From Stromatinia cepivora (Eukaryota; Ascomycota; Leotiomycetes; Helotiales; Sclerotiniaceae): 64,000 bases of DNA. How positions within the stretch are numbered: position 1 is the stretch's first letter; every line of letters starts with the position of its first letter. Below the pieces are notes generated by a model. That model was not told where the DNA came from and searched no databases. It saw nothing but the letters and a program-made list of their open reading frames with translations. A program made the translations under genes and the position numbers. This document shows, in pieces, positions 1 through 11,648 of the stretch. The stretch covers positions 310,001-374,000 of the forward strand of contig RCTD01000026.1 in assembly GCA_014898415.1 (NCBI GenBank), written 5' to 3'.

Positions 1-2212
1 ATCAAAATATAAAGAATATTGAATTTTATAAAAAAATTATTAATTATAATAAATTCGAAAACATTTTATATAATTCCTTCAATATCTTTTCATTTTTTTT
101 ATTATATAATACTATTTAATAAAAAGATTATATATAATAATTTCTTCTATTCTATATTAAAAATATTATTATTATTCTTTTAATAAATTTGTAAATCGAA
201 TTTTCAATTTTTATATTCGTTTTATTATATCAAGATATTCGATTCTTCGTCTTTAATAGATTCTTAATTCTATATAATTTATCAAGATTGATATTGAAGT
301 TGAATAAAATTGATCTAAATTATTACAAATTGAATTATTATAAATATCAAAAATAATTAATTATAAAATTCAATATTTTGAATAAATAAATTATTTTTTT
401 TGTTTTTATTATTAACAAATCCTTCTTTATTATATAAATAATATTATAATTATTATAAACTAATTTTAAAGTTTATTCGATAATATCAAACAAATAAATT
501 ATATAATTAAAAACTTTATAATCTTAAATAATTTTATTATTAAATAAATAGATTATAGAAATAAGATTTTCGAGCTTCATATCTTTAAAAATAAATAATT
601 ATTAATTATTAAAAATCTTTTCAATATAAATTTTAATATTATCTACAATAATGATAAATAAAAAAGATATAATAGAAAAAAAAAATTTTACTATTATAAA
701 AAATAATTTGAACAAATATAAAATCAGAGTTCTAGAATTTAAAATATAAATACATTTTAAATTCTATATAAAAGATATTACAAATATTAATTTTTATACC
801 GGAGATTTGAATACAAGGATATTAATAGGAACGAGATCGAGGATAAGAACAAAAACAAAACCAAGACCAAAGATAGAAACAAAAACAGAATTCAAATCGA
901 AGATATTTTATATATTATAATATAAATCAATATATTATTGATTGAGAATATCGAAATTCTCTCTTTTTTCATTAATGATTTATTATAAAAGCAAAACTGA
1001 ATTGTTTTTTCAAAATAGTAAAGTCTTTTTGAAAAGTAGAATATACTATTATAATATTATATAGATATTAAATTGATATTATAATATTCTATATAGAAAA
1101 GAAGTATCTTCGATTATATAAAGAATAATGGATGTCTGAGGCATCCATGCTAGCTAGGAACGGGTAGTGAACCCGTGATAATTATGTTTTATAAAATTGT
1201 TACTTTTTATAAATCTTATTCCATTTTCGAATATCTTACAAATTTTATTTAATAATATTATAAATAAAATTTAAAAGATTATATAAAATATCTATTATAT
1301 TTTAATAAATATCACTCTAAACACTAAAAAATATAATTGAAAAAAGTAATTAATATTTTAAAAGAAATTTTATATTTTCTTTATATTCTTTATTAAAGAA
1401 ATAATAAATTATATTTTAAATAAAAAGTTTTTTATTATTCTTTATTAAAAAATAATATAATACTATTGTTAAAACTTTGAAATTTCCTTTTGGAGCTAGT
1501 ACTAATACGGATGATCGGTGATTATAAAAAATTTCATTATACAATTATACAATCATTAAAATATTCGAAATAAAGAGTTTTTTTTTCAAATAAAAAAATT
1601 GTAAAATTGAATTATAAATCAAAATTTCGGTAAAATTCGATGAAATTCGAATTCGAACGCCACAAACGTAATATAGAGTCTATAGAGGATTGAAAAAAAT
1701 ATAAATAAAGATCCTAGAACCTTTATAAAATGAATAAAAAACAGAACCTTTTGTATATATTAATAATATATTAATAATATTACTGCTCTAATAATAGTTT
1801 CATATTATATAAATATTTGATTCTATATATAGCTCTACTACCCTTAGCTTCTAATAATACACTAGTTTATTTCCGATTATATTCTCTTATAGTTTATAAT
1901 CTTCAATAATATTAATTATATTTTACTTAAAAAATTTATTATATGATATATAATTGACTTTTAATGATTTTTGATCGATTTTCGAAAAATTAATTTACCA
2001 AATAAAAAAATTCCGATTTATATATATAAACAAAAAAATAAAATTATAAAATAAATTATAATTAATAATCATTTGAATAAAAAGAAATTTAATATATAAA
2101 TAAATATTAAGACTTTCATTTGTATTAATTTAAATTTATATATTTATAAAATTAAATAAAAATATTGTATATTGAAATAATTAAAATAGTTATAATATAT
2201 ACAGTTTTCGCA
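1..2212. repeat. AT-rich RIP-degraded DNA
   Basis: The stretch is dominated by A and T runs with stop codons in all frames and no open frame that looks like a protein. Composition changes sharply against the gene region that starts after 5.4 kb. This is what repeat-induced point mutation leaves of old transposons in filamentous ascomycetes. I could not recognise a transposon domain in any frame. The only structured segment I see is the pair of hairpins near 1131-1181. Confidence 0.75.
1131..1181. other. Two adjacent GC-rich hairpins in AT-rich DNA
   Basis: Two short inverted repeats stand side by side: TGGATG/CATCCA with a loop of about 7 nt, then ACGGGT/ACCCGT with a 5-nt loop (AGTGA). They end in CCCGTGATA, the same nine bases that end the solo LTR at 3733-4043. 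They may be the surviving end of another LTR or the core of a small repeat. The fold does not match a tRNA cloverleaf. Confidence 0.4.
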
Positions 2213-2645
2213 AATTTAGAAAATGGTTTTCTAGATTTTCCGGACGGACAATTAAAAATCATTTGATGCGAAAGATGGGTCTGGGTAAAACTAGACTACG
2301 CCAAAACCATTGCCCGCCAGGCGTACACCTCGCTTAGTTGCGAAGGGCGAATAGAATGAAAGCGAAATACTATTCATGATTTTCACTAGCAAAGCAAAGC
2401 TTGTGTTCGGAGTAAGGAACGGAACGAAATCAAAAAACGTTTGAGCCTCCGACGGGTCTTCGATCGCTTGTCAAAAGTGGAGCCATGGTTCTTTCAAATT
2501 AATCCATGACACGATCGATGTTTAAGTGCTGACCACTTATTACGAAGATTAATCCCATTAGAGGTATTTAATGAGGCAATAAATTAATTATCTCTAATAG
2601 AAGGGGCTATTTTAGTGCAATTTCGCTTATTACATTATTATTCAT
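2213..2645. other. Normal-GC island inside AT-rich block
   Basis: About 430 bp of balanced base composition lie inside otherwise very AT-rich DNA. No open frame of useful length and no recognised RNA or transposon domain is visible. It ends with a 44-bp segment (2557-2600) that recurs in inverted orientation at 5413-5459. It could be a later insertion, a fragment of unduplicated DNA spared by RIP, or a transposon end. Confidence 0.45.
2557..2600 (+). repeat. Inverted repeat copy A (partner 5413-5459)
   Basis: The reverse complement of this segment matches 5413-5459 over about 44 bp with a few differences. The three substitutions I see are transitions that make copy A more AT-rich, as RIP would. 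The partner lies exactly where the AT-rich block ends, so the two could be ends of one 2.9-kb element or two fragments of one family. Sequence immediately inside and outside the repeats does not match. Confidence 0.55.
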
Positions 2646-3732
2646 TTAGTATAGTATAGTAATAAGTAATACTGAATTCTAATATTAAAAATATATTTTA
2701 ACAAAATCTATTGAAATTTAAGAATATACTTTTATTAGTTATTATTTATATTATTATTATCGATTCTGATTATTGATATAGAGAAATTACTCTTTATAAA
2801 TATTAATATAAAGTTTTTCAATTAGAATTTATCGAATCTGAAAAAGCTTTAATTCTTTTCAGATTTCGAGTATCGAAATTTATACGATTAGTATTACTTT
2901 TCTAATTATATTTTATAGAATATCAAGAAAACTTTATTATCAAATTTTCTATTGTTTTTGTAATTATATATATTAGATTAGTATATTCAGAAAGATTTAT
3001 TATTTTATATATATTTTTTAGAAGCGATCTTGATTGGTTTAATATTGTTTTTAATAATATTCGTATTTATATTTAAATTTATTTTAAAGAATTTTTATAA
3101 TAATATTTAAAGTATTTTTTTATTAATATCGAATCTATTGTTTTTGGAATAACAAAGCCATATAGTTTTATAAATAATATTTTCAAAGAAATATATAAAT
3201 TAAAAGGAGAATAATACAATCAAAGAATTATTTATTCGGAGTATAAATATATATATAGATTAATATAATAAATTATTGTTATTTTTGATTTATTGATATT
3301 ATTATCATTTGATTTATTTTTTGGATTAATGAATGATTGATTTATATAATAAAGAAGTGATATTAAATAAAAGATTTGAAATATTATATTTGGAAAGAAG
3401 ATTTTATATATAAAAATACTCACAATATATTTTGTTTTTTTTTTTTGTGAATAATAAAAAAGTAGAAAATTGATATATTATTATTTCAATATAGAAGAAA
3501 AAGTTTAATAAATATTTAATTTTTATAAAATTTTATAAATTTTTATAAATTTTTTGAAAGATTTGTGAATAGTAAATCAATTTATTAATATATAATATTC
3601 AATTATAATAATATTAATTAATTATTGGATATATTTATAATATAAAGAAAAGGATATGAAATATTTCGGAATTAAATCTTCTGAAATTAAATAATATTTA
3701 AATATAGATTTATGTTAAATGATATAAATAAA
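2646..3732. repeat. AT-rich RIP-degraded DNA
   Basis: Very AT-rich sequence with homopolymer runs and no convincing coding frame. A 63-codon open stretch on the minus strand near 3232-3423 is low-complexity Ile/Tyr/Asn-rich peptide expected by chance in such DNA. I see nothing else in it. Confidence 0.7.
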
Positions 3733-4043
3733 TGTCACGGAAAGCCTTGCGATCCCCTGTATCCTACAAAGGATCAAGGGTATACTTTCCAATCGGAATG
3801 AAGGATCTTCTAGACCTTATCAATCTCTCTGATTGATAAAATAATCCTGATATATTAGTAAATAAAAGTCTAATTTAATTAAGGTATTTATTGATTAGAT
3901 AATCATTTATTTGTTCTATATATACAGCTTTCGATCTATATGATCAAAAGCAAATCATTCAATTCTATTCATTCTACCAATCACATATACCACCTAATTC
4001 CCCGATCTCTGAAAGTGCTCTGTAGTCATACTATCCCGTGATA
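3733..4043. mobile_element. Solo LTR with ATAAA target duplication
   Basis: The 311-bp segment begins TGTCACGG and ends CCCGTGATA, imperfect terminal inverted repeats of the kind that bound fungal LTRs (the terminal CA would have become TA by a RIP transition). The five bases just before it (ATAAA, 3728-3732) are repeated just after it (4044-4048), the size of target duplication made by LTR retroelement integrases. No internal domain is attached, so it is a solo LTR left by recombination. Family is not assignable; TGTCACGG starts are common in Ty3/gypsy elements. Confidence 0.65.
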
Positions 4044-5412
4044 ATAAATAAATTATATTTTTTATAAAATAAGAGTTGTTATTTTTTGTATAATCTTATA
4101 TTTGAAAGTATTCAAATTATTTCTTTTTAATTTTTTTTATTTTCTTTATATATATTTCAATTTTAGTTTTTAATATCTTTATTTTATTATTAAATTGTTT
4201 TAATAAAATGTTTTATATTTGTTCTTTATTATTCTCTTTTTTTCTTTTTTCTTTTTCTATTAATATTTCAATAAGTTTTTTAAATGATTTTATATTTTTC
4301 ATTTGAAAGTTATATCTCTTTTTATATATAAAAATTAATTTTTTTATAATAATATTTTGTTTATTATTTTTCAATAAATTATTAATATTATTAAAAGTAT
4401 ATTTTTCATTCAAAATATTATATATGTTTATTTTTTATTATATAATTCCTTTAATTTCTTTTTTCTTTTTTTTTGTAATGAATTTATAAATATTTTTTAT
4501 CTTTCAATGATCATCGATTATATCAATCTAAGTATTAAATATAGAATTAAAAGAATTCTCAAATATATTTTTATATATATATTTTCTATATAGCAATTTA
4601 TATATTTGTATTTTTATTTTGATTATTTGAAATATTAGTTTTTGTATATTCATTAAAAACATTATTTAATAATATATAAAATACAATTTTTATTTTCATT
4701 TTCTATATATATTTGAATTGAAATATTATATATATATAAAAAGTTTCATATATATTACTCTAATAGTTTCTTTATTCCAAAGAAATTGATATATTATTAA
4801 AGTTAAAAGTAAAAATAAAAAATATATAGATTTTATTATTGATATTAATATTGGAGTTATTAAAAGTATAAATATATTATTCAAAATTCTAGAATGATCG
4901 AAATGATTTATAGAATTGATAAATCAAATAAATTTCTTAATTGAAAACAATTTAAAGTAATTCAAGAAAAAAATATTAATATTTGTTTGATAAATAAAAA
5001 AATAATTTTAGGTTTTTTAATTCTATTTTTTTCTTAAATCCATTATAGAATAATAAATAAAAGTATTTATATAAAAATTGATATATTTAAAAGAAAAGAT
5101 TGAAAAAATAAATTTATAATATTATTCATTGAATTATTATTAAGCATTATTGATTAATTGAATTGAAAAGAAGAGGATATTGAAAACCTAAAACTAAATT
5201 GATCGAAAATAATATTTACAAATTTTATATTAATCTCTTTTCAATTTTTTATTATACTTTTTTAAAAGATAATTAATTTCATTTTTGTAAAAAATGAATT
5301 TGATAATAAAGCAATTCTATTTTTTTATATCTATTTTATAATATCTTCGGAAAACGAAAGAGGAATAATCTCTCTTTCAAATTTCTTTTTCATCTTTCTG
5401 TATTTGGGGAAA
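4044..5412. repeat. AT-rich RIP-degraded DNA
   Basis: Extremely AT-rich with no credible gene. A 66-codon Lys/Asn/Ile-rich minus-strand open stretch at 4213-4413 has the residue bias expected of random AT-rich DNA. The block stops abruptly near 5400, where normal composition begins. Confidence 0.7.
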
Positions 5413-5459
5413 ACTGTTAAGAGATAATTAGTTTATTGCCTCACTAAATACCTCATTTA
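5413..5459 (-). repeat. Inverted repeat copy B (partner 2557-2600)
   Basis: This is the less mutated copy of the inverted pair and sits at the transition from AT-rich to ordinary DNA. Its position suggests it marks one end of a degraded element whose other end is near 2557. Confidence 0.5.
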
Positions 5460-6102
5460 GATTCTACTCCAATACTTCGTCCCATACCACAGTATCTTCG
5501 CTAGATTGAAACGTCTCGGAATTTTTTGCCTTCATTTCATGAATTCGGATCGCAAACAAGGTGATCGAACTTTGTATCCACATCGACCATATACCCCAGC
5601 AAGTGCCGAATGACCCTAGACACAAATAAAACACTCATACCCGCCCATGAACTGCCGATCCACTGCATCCCAACCAGTGGCCCTGTCCGAGGTATGCGAG
5701 GATAACCAAGTTAGTGGAAATCCGGAAGTCGTTCCCCAGAAGCTTAGGAATCACTCCCGATACAGATTCAGCTCCTTCTAAGTTCTTTCCGTGTTTCCAA
5801 GCCATCCGAGAATAACTTTTGCCAGTTCTCCGTTGACTATTCTCTTTTCCGACTTGGTAGTTGGTAGTGAGCCCACAAGGGGCGGCTCGTTAACGTATGT
5901 TGTAGGGCGCGGCATTTCGTAATATTTTACTTTCTTCCCGTGCTATACTTTTTCCCAAAACTAATAGATATAGTATTTGATAAATCCCAGGATAGTGTTT
6001 CTTTCACAGTGGGTTTTGTGAACCATCGGCATCCGGCACTTCAATCAACGATGCTTGAATCTTCATGAACTGATTTGACTGACGAACCTGATAATAAGTG
6101 CT
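5460..6102. other. Upstream region of the PTH11-like gene
   Basis: Ordinary base composition without a gene. It would hold the promoter and 5' UTR of the rhodopsin-domain gene that starts at 6103. I see no specific site. Confidence 0.4.
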
Positions 6103-7561
6103 ATGTCAATGCCAACGACTGGCTTGGTGGTTCCGCCAGGACAATCACCACCATTTGCTGTCGTGACGAGTACGGATCATTCAGCGTGGGTAATTATAGC
6201 GACGGCGTTGGGACTTGCATGCGTGCTGGTTTTCGGTGGGATCAAGACTTTCGCTAGGAGTTCTTTGGGCAAGGGGATCAGCTATGATGAAATGTGTCTT
6301 GCGGCTTCAACGGTTAGTTGCTTGGAAATATCATTTGCGGTGGCCATTTCCCGCCGTGGATGATATTTTTGAATGGTATCAAATGGCTGATAACAATTGT
6401 AGCTCTTTGCGGCCATTCAATCGTCAGTAGTGTTGGGAGCTTGTTCCAAAGGCTTGGGAAAATCTATCGAACTTGTACCGGTGAAGAACCAAGCCTCAAT
6501 ACAGCAAGTAAGTCCAATCCAAGCCAATAAACTAATGCCAACTAGATCCGACAAAAGGCTAATATTTTAATTTGGCAGATGTGTTATACAAGCTTGGTGT
6601 TGTTCGTCATATCTCTTGGACTCTCCAAAGCTTCAGTGGTGGTATTACTGGGCAGTTTGACGCCAGATCAAAAACACAAGAAAATATTCGGGAGCGTCAT
6701 CGGTTTAATAGTGATTTGGACCATCGCGAGTACATTTGCTGTGGCTCTCCAGTGCAATTTGGCGCATCCGTGGAAAACTATAGGGGAGCGCTGTGACAAC
6801 GTAGTAAGCTTCCTCACATCAGATTTCGTCCTAAACTACAAATCTAACCAGAGAACCTAGTTTTTGAGATGGCAGATTATATCTTCTTTTGATATTATTT
6901 TCGAGCTTGCGTTTGTTTTCCTATCAATCTACCTAGTATGGAGTCTTCGAACGAGCAAATCAAATAAGACAATTGTAGTTGTTGCATTCGGTTTTCGTCT
7001 TCCGTACGTTCTCGGGTTTTCATTGAGTATAAGCGCATGCTAACGTTCCTATCTAGTATGATCATCGCCATTTCCTACCGACTAGCGAAATTCGATGTAA
7101 ATGGGTTGACCAAAAATCCCATGTTTCTCGAGGACGAATTCATTATATGGACGCAAACCGAACTCAACTATTCCGTCATTTCCGCCATCATACCAAGTCT
7201 CCGACCTTTCGTCAAAAATCTTTCTACATATTACGGCCAGGAGCTGGGAGGAAGATCTGGATATACGCTGGAGAATTCCGAGAACTATCAACTTTCAAAT
7301 TTGGGCTCAGCCCTCCGGAAGGAAACCCGACAGCAAGAAGGGAGGGTACGTGAAGATATAGATCCGGACGACTATAAATTTAGGGTTTGGGCAAATGAGG
7401 AAGGGCGAGGTGCTAAGAAAAATAAGAATGCTGGAGAGGGGAGTTCAAGGTTATGGAACGAGACCGGGGGTGAAGGGGCCGATGGATTGAGTGTGGGAAG
7501 TAGTGATAGCCAACGGATGATTATCAAAAAGGATACTTCATGGACGATACAGATGGATTGA
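6103..7561 (+). CDS. PTH11-like seven-transmembrane (rhodopsin-domain) protein
   Basis: A plasma-membrane protein of the fungal rhodopsin-domain family (relatives of the Magnaporthe receptor PTH11), thought to sense external cues. I read five exons: 6103-6312, 6403-6507, 6579-6803, 6861-7003 and 7057-7561, with good donors (GTTAGT, GTAAGT, GTAAGC, GTACGT) and all phases compatible, giving 395 aa. Seven hydrophobic segments follow in order, including AWVIIATALGLACVLVFGG (TM1), SLVLFVISLGLSKASVV (TM3, with the family-typical LGLSKAS) and a last segment after WTQTELNYS, where the family has its usual SVISAIIPSLRPF motif. The tail of about 130 residues is polar and presumably cytosolic. No CFEM domain precedes TM1, so this is the CFEM-less class. 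The donor of intron 3 could also be at 6801. Receptor function and ligand are inference. Confidence 0.85.
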
Positions 7562-9023
7562 TCAGAGAGAGAAATGGCCAAGGAATAGGATATTGGGAAG
7601 CAAGCCAAAAAATATATGGCATTAAACAACGCTTTTCTAAGGAATTAGGCATAATAGGAAGCGGTCAAACTCTAGATACGCTTCGATTTAAACTTTTTTT
7701 TTTTTTTTTTTTCGATTGTTTTTTATTATGACGCACAACGTCATCGGTCGAAAACCCCACAAACGGTGGCCGTCGAACCTTGTTGCAGTTCGAGGTTCAT
7801 CTGTCATTCTTACAAGATCTGATATCTCAGTGCTCAGTATCTTCATCCATCGATTTCTGGCTATAGAGTGGAGTGGAAGTGGACGAACAGTCCTAACAGC
7901 TAAAATTATCTACACATTTTTCTGCACAAAGCAGAATATGCAGTTGTGGCTCATGTAGAAGATTCCATGTCATTGTTGTTCAACGGACGCAAGGCAGGCA
8001 TGGAACATTTGAACCCTGTCAAAAACCGAAGACAGTTTGGGTAATCCGTATCTGCATCATCTAGCATAAACCACAAGAGTCGGTAAACTCCGCCACACAT
8101 TATGTACAAATTTTCGGTTATGTACGAGCCGGACAATTTCAACATCTAATCCATTAATCCATCTAATAACATGATTTTAAGTTTTTCCACCCTGTCGAAG
8201 ACGTACGGAGTAAATCTCATATCCAATGAAACATCGATCCAAATCATAGGATATCATTCAAAGCTGTTTGCGAACCAATTAAACATCTCCGCACATCATG
8301 TCATCTACCTAGGTAATGTCTCAAGGGCAGATCCAGAACGAAGAAAAAGATATTCGGGTCCTCGTCCGAACCTGGTCACCCCACTTTGATCCTTGTTGAC
8401 TTCGCATCCATTGTGGTCGGAAACTCTACCTTCAGGTTCCAGAATGAAAATATATATTAATTTTTACATTAAGAACGAACCTCGAAATCTTAGAGGTTAG
8501 AGTCTAAAGAACTTCCCCGACACATTTGCGACTTAAATGGAATATCCCGCGATTATTGATGCCCATTTTCAAACTTGGGAGATGCTTTTTTCCTAATCTA
8601 TTTCCCTCCTGCCTTGGAACAGGTCCAATTTGTTCGGTTCCCACTCGCATACATTCCCCCAACCAGAAAAAAAAGAGATGCGTCCGCGATTACTTTAGCG
8701 AGATGCAATGAAAGTGCCAGGATATATATTTAACTTTCACCGTAGCGTAGGGCCTAGACATCTGCTAACAGAGATTGTTGCTTTCATCGGAAAATTGCAT
8801 GAGACAATTTAGTTCGAGTTCGCCTGCTGTTATTATTGAAACCTGATATCGAATTTCGTAGCACGTTGAACTGAGTCCTTATCAACATAATCAACAAATC
8901 CTTGTTCTTCCACACATCTTGATAGGACGGTGCAGCTCTTGAGCCGTTGAGTTCCAAGCAAGACAACGTTAGACTTTATCCAAACTCTATCCCCTAGACC
9001 TACAGAGTTCTTGAGCTTTAGCC
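7562..9023. other. Intergenic region
   Basis: About 1.46 kb between the PTH11-like gene and the methyltransferase gene, with ordinary composition. Short open stretches on both strands show no recognisable domain and no consistent codon use. A run of 18 T lies near 7696-7713, just downstream of the PTH11-like gene, and may belong to its 3' end. Nothing else stands out. Confidence 0.4.
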
Positions 9024-9749
9024 ATGACAACAGTAACAACAGGGTCTCAAGCTGGCCATGACACTTTCGACGCGCTCAACATCGAATACGAAAAAGCTTA
9101 TCGCAACAACCCATTCAAGATCGCCGCCATCAAAGAGGCAATAAACTTGCTCCACCCCGCATCAAAAGTTCTCGATGTAGGATGTGGTACCGGAGTACCA
9201 GTTTCAGAGCTGTTAGCTGAAGCTGGTCTGGAAGTTGTCGGTTTTGATATTGCACCCAAGATGATCGAGTTTGCTCGCCAAAGAGTCAAGGGTACCTTTT
9301 CCGTGTCGGATATGGTGCAATATAAGGTCGAAGATACGTTTTCGGGAGTCTTTATGATATTTGCACATCTTCAACTTTCATATGCGGCGGTTCATGCAGC
9401 GGTGTACAAATACGTTTGTGCACTAGAGCCGGGGGGGATATTCGTGTTCGGTCAAATGCCAAGTGATACATATGTTAAAGAGGAGGATAATGCATATGAT
9501 GAAACGAGGACGTATGTTGAAGATTACAGTGCGCCATTTATGGGGGAACCACTTCCGACTTTTATGATGAGTGAGCAAGGACAGCGGAACTTTTTGACGA
9601 GTATGGGGTTGGAGATTGTGAGTGAGACTATTAATGAGTTTCAACCGGATAATGAAAAGTGCAAGCCGGAGAAGCAGCAATATATTATCGCAAGGAGGCC
9701 GGTGGATGGAAAGATTGTAGAGCCACAACCACTTCCAAGAAGGAACTAG
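9024..9749 (+). CDS. Class I SAM-dependent methyltransferase
   Basis: An intronless gene for a 241-aa cytosolic enzyme with a Rossmann methyltransferase fold. Motif I is clear: VLDVGCGTGVPVSELLAEAG at about residues 49-68, followed by VVGFDIAPKMIEFARQRV, where the acidic residue ending beta-2 binds the ribose of SAM. The length is typical of a bare methyltransferase_25/11-type domain. Substrate cannot be told; these occur in secondary metabolism and in small-molecule detoxification. The start follows AGCC, a good context, and no in-frame ATG precedes it. The nearest neighbour, the PTH11-like gene 1.5 kb upstream, suggests no pathway. Confidence 0.85.
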   Translation: MTTVTTGSQAGHDTFDALNIEYEKAYRNNPFKIAAIKEAINLLHPASKVLDVGCGTGVPVSELLAEAGLEVVGFDIAPKMIEFARQRVKGTFSVSDMVQYKVEDTFSGVFMIFAHLQLSYAAVHAAVYKYVCALEPGGIFVFGQMPSDTYVKEEDNAYDETRTYVEDYSAPFMGEPLPTFMMSEQGQRNFLTSMGLEIVSETINEFQPDNEKCKPEKQQYIIARRPVDGKIVEPQPLPRRN

Positions 9750-10601
9750 TTACTCTGTGTGATGGCCAAAGAAGTGTCAATTAATTTGTACGAAACAAAA
9801 ATCAAATGTTAACAAGGCTAAAGCTCTCGAACAACACGCTGTATACCCATTCATTAATGAACCGGTCAAGGATTACAAGTGACATTTCTACCGGAAATGC
9901 GGCCATTATGTCAAAAGAATGCTTCAAAACATTGGCAATATCCAAGAGTATAGCAGATTCCCGATAGACCAAACCATCATTGCAATTGTACGTCCGTATG
10001 CATTCAGGAGGTTCATTCAGTTGCATACTGAATATCGAAGTTCTCCAAACTCATTAAAAAATCTAAACATCCCTTCAATGCATCTAGAATGCTTAGAATG
10101 CTAGACTATCTAAAAGGTGAAGAGATGCAATGCCAGCCGCCAAGACACCATCCTCGGCAGAAAGCACATTGTGAGATTGGATTACAAGATGCGGATGCAT
10201 ACAAGGGACTGAGAACGATGTCGAGACTCGCAAAATACGGGGCAAGATCTCAGTTTTGGGTCTATCAAGTGTCTTGATGCATAAGCAAACTCGGAAACTT
10301 GCACTTCACTCATAAGGATCATGGCATTGACTGCAATGCTTTCGGTTTGCGGTGCTTTACAAAACGCTCGCTCGGAAATTATATTGAGGGCGCGGTAGAA
10401 ACGACCACTCTAATGGGTATGAAGAACGTTTTCGCAGCGAGCTATAGCTATGTTGCATTGTTGGAAGAAACTATCTTGATAAAGAATTGAAGGTGTGAAC
10501 TAAATACAGATCCGGCTTGGGGTAATTATTCACTAATTGAAAAGTAATTGATACATAATGTCCCCTAGGCCTCCCTAAAGTATAACACAAAAAAATATAT
10601 A
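9750..10601. other. Intergenic region
   Basis: About 850 bp with no supported gene. Several 60-75-codon open stretches exist on both strands but none has a recognised domain. Near 10545 the composition drifts toward AT just before the MITE. Confidence 0.4.
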
Positions 10602-10995
10602 CAGGAGAACTTGGCTATAAGGGACTGATAAATTCGATCAATTGAATCCCTTGGAAAGAGGAATCCCTTATATCTATATAAGGTTTTAAAACATCTACGA
10701 AATTTATATAATCAATTTTAAATCTCAGCCTTATTTTAGTTTCAATATTATGAAAATTATTATATAATAAACAAAATTATTATATAATAGATTAATATTC
10801 GAATATTTTTCTATCAAATTTTATCTGTTTAGAAATTTTATATAGGACTTAATAAAATCAGTATCATAATCCTTTATAAGTAAAAAAATCCTTTACAAAT
10901 TGAAAAACACTATACAAAATCGATATGATTGAAAAATTCGTTCCGTATAAAAATTTATCCCTTATAATGTAGTCTCTTATAGCCAGGTTCTACTG
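10602..10995. mobile_element. MITE of Tc1/mariner (pogo-like) type with TA target duplication
   Basis: The ends are inverted repeats of about 25 bp: CAGGAGAACTTGGCTATAAG at the left, and at the right, read on the minus strand, CAGTAGAACCTGGCTATAAG. The element is 394 bp and is flanked on both sides by TA (10600-10601 and 10996-10997), the dinucleotide target of the Tc1/mariner/pogo superfamily, whose members often have CAGTAGAACCT-like termini. The interior is AT-rich and has no transposase frame, so the element is non-autonomous. The two TIRs differ by transitions, so the copy is not recent or was mildly affected by RIP. Confidence 0.8.
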
Positions 10996-11129
10996 TATCA
11001 CAAAGGTTATATGCCACGACCTCAATTTGTCGTTTTGTCGTCGATTTTTACCCTCTCCGTCTTTCCAATCATTGGTCTAAAGAGTATCAGCCAATTTTCA
11101 CAATCACAATTCAAACCCCAGGATATCAC

Positions 11130-11648
11130 TTACACAGCACCTGTGATTGACTTTTGCCCGTGGCCATGAGTAGCCTCACCCGTCTCAATTTTTTCAAGCG
11201 CCATCAATATCCATGGCATCCCCCCCAACAACATCAACGACAATATCCCCAACACCGCGCCAAGTAAATCCGTCTCCCATATCCATTCCTTGTACCCCTC
11301 CTCCCATAACACGAAACCCCCTACTAACTCCGTAATCACCATGAACAACCCAGCCACCAAGCCAATTGCGATCCTAAATCCTGGTGCGCGTGGAATGTCA
11401 TGGTATACAATCACGGTTCTCGCCCATAATGCCACGGTAAGGATATATGATGGAAAAGCGATGAGTTCTCGTGCTGGTGCCGTGAGATGGTTGTATGGTA
11501 TAAGTCGGTTCAATCTGATATATGATAAAAAGATGGACGATAGATATGTGAGGATAAAATATATGAATGCATTGCGAATAATAAAGAATGCAAGACCAAG
11601 ATCCCACATCAGTTCAAAAACTGAGGTATCTGTCTCGAATAATATCAT
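11130..11648 (-). CDS. Hypothetical four-helix integral membrane protein
   Basis: An intronless 172-aa reading frame with a proper ATG. Hydrophobic segments sit at about residues 18-44 (LAFFIIRNAFIYFILTYLSS), 66-83, 90-114 (ALGLVAGLFMVITELVGG-like) and 125-150 (LLGAVLGILSLMLLGG). A short polar, His/Gly-containing tail follows. The pattern of four helices with well-placed aromatic and charged loop residues supports a real membrane protein. I do not recognise the family. It lies just past the MITE, with its 3' end about 135 bp from the MITE edge. Confidence 0.6.
   Translation of the reverse strand: MILFETDTSVFELMWDLGLAFFIIRNAFIYFILTYLSSIFLSYIRLNRLIPYNHLTAPARELIAFPSYILTVALWARTVIVYHDIPRAPGFRIAIGLVAGLFMVITELVGGFVLWEEGYKEWIWETDLLGAVLGILSLMLLGGMPWILMALEKIETGEATHGHGQKSITGAV

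Noticed and set aside
1131..1181. tRNA gene
   Set aside because: Two hairpins are present but there is no acceptor stem, anticodon arm or TTC-type T loop.
6572..6796. Alternative frame over the PTH11-like exon 3
   Set aside because: The other frame carries the transmembrane helices and splices in phase with both neighbours.
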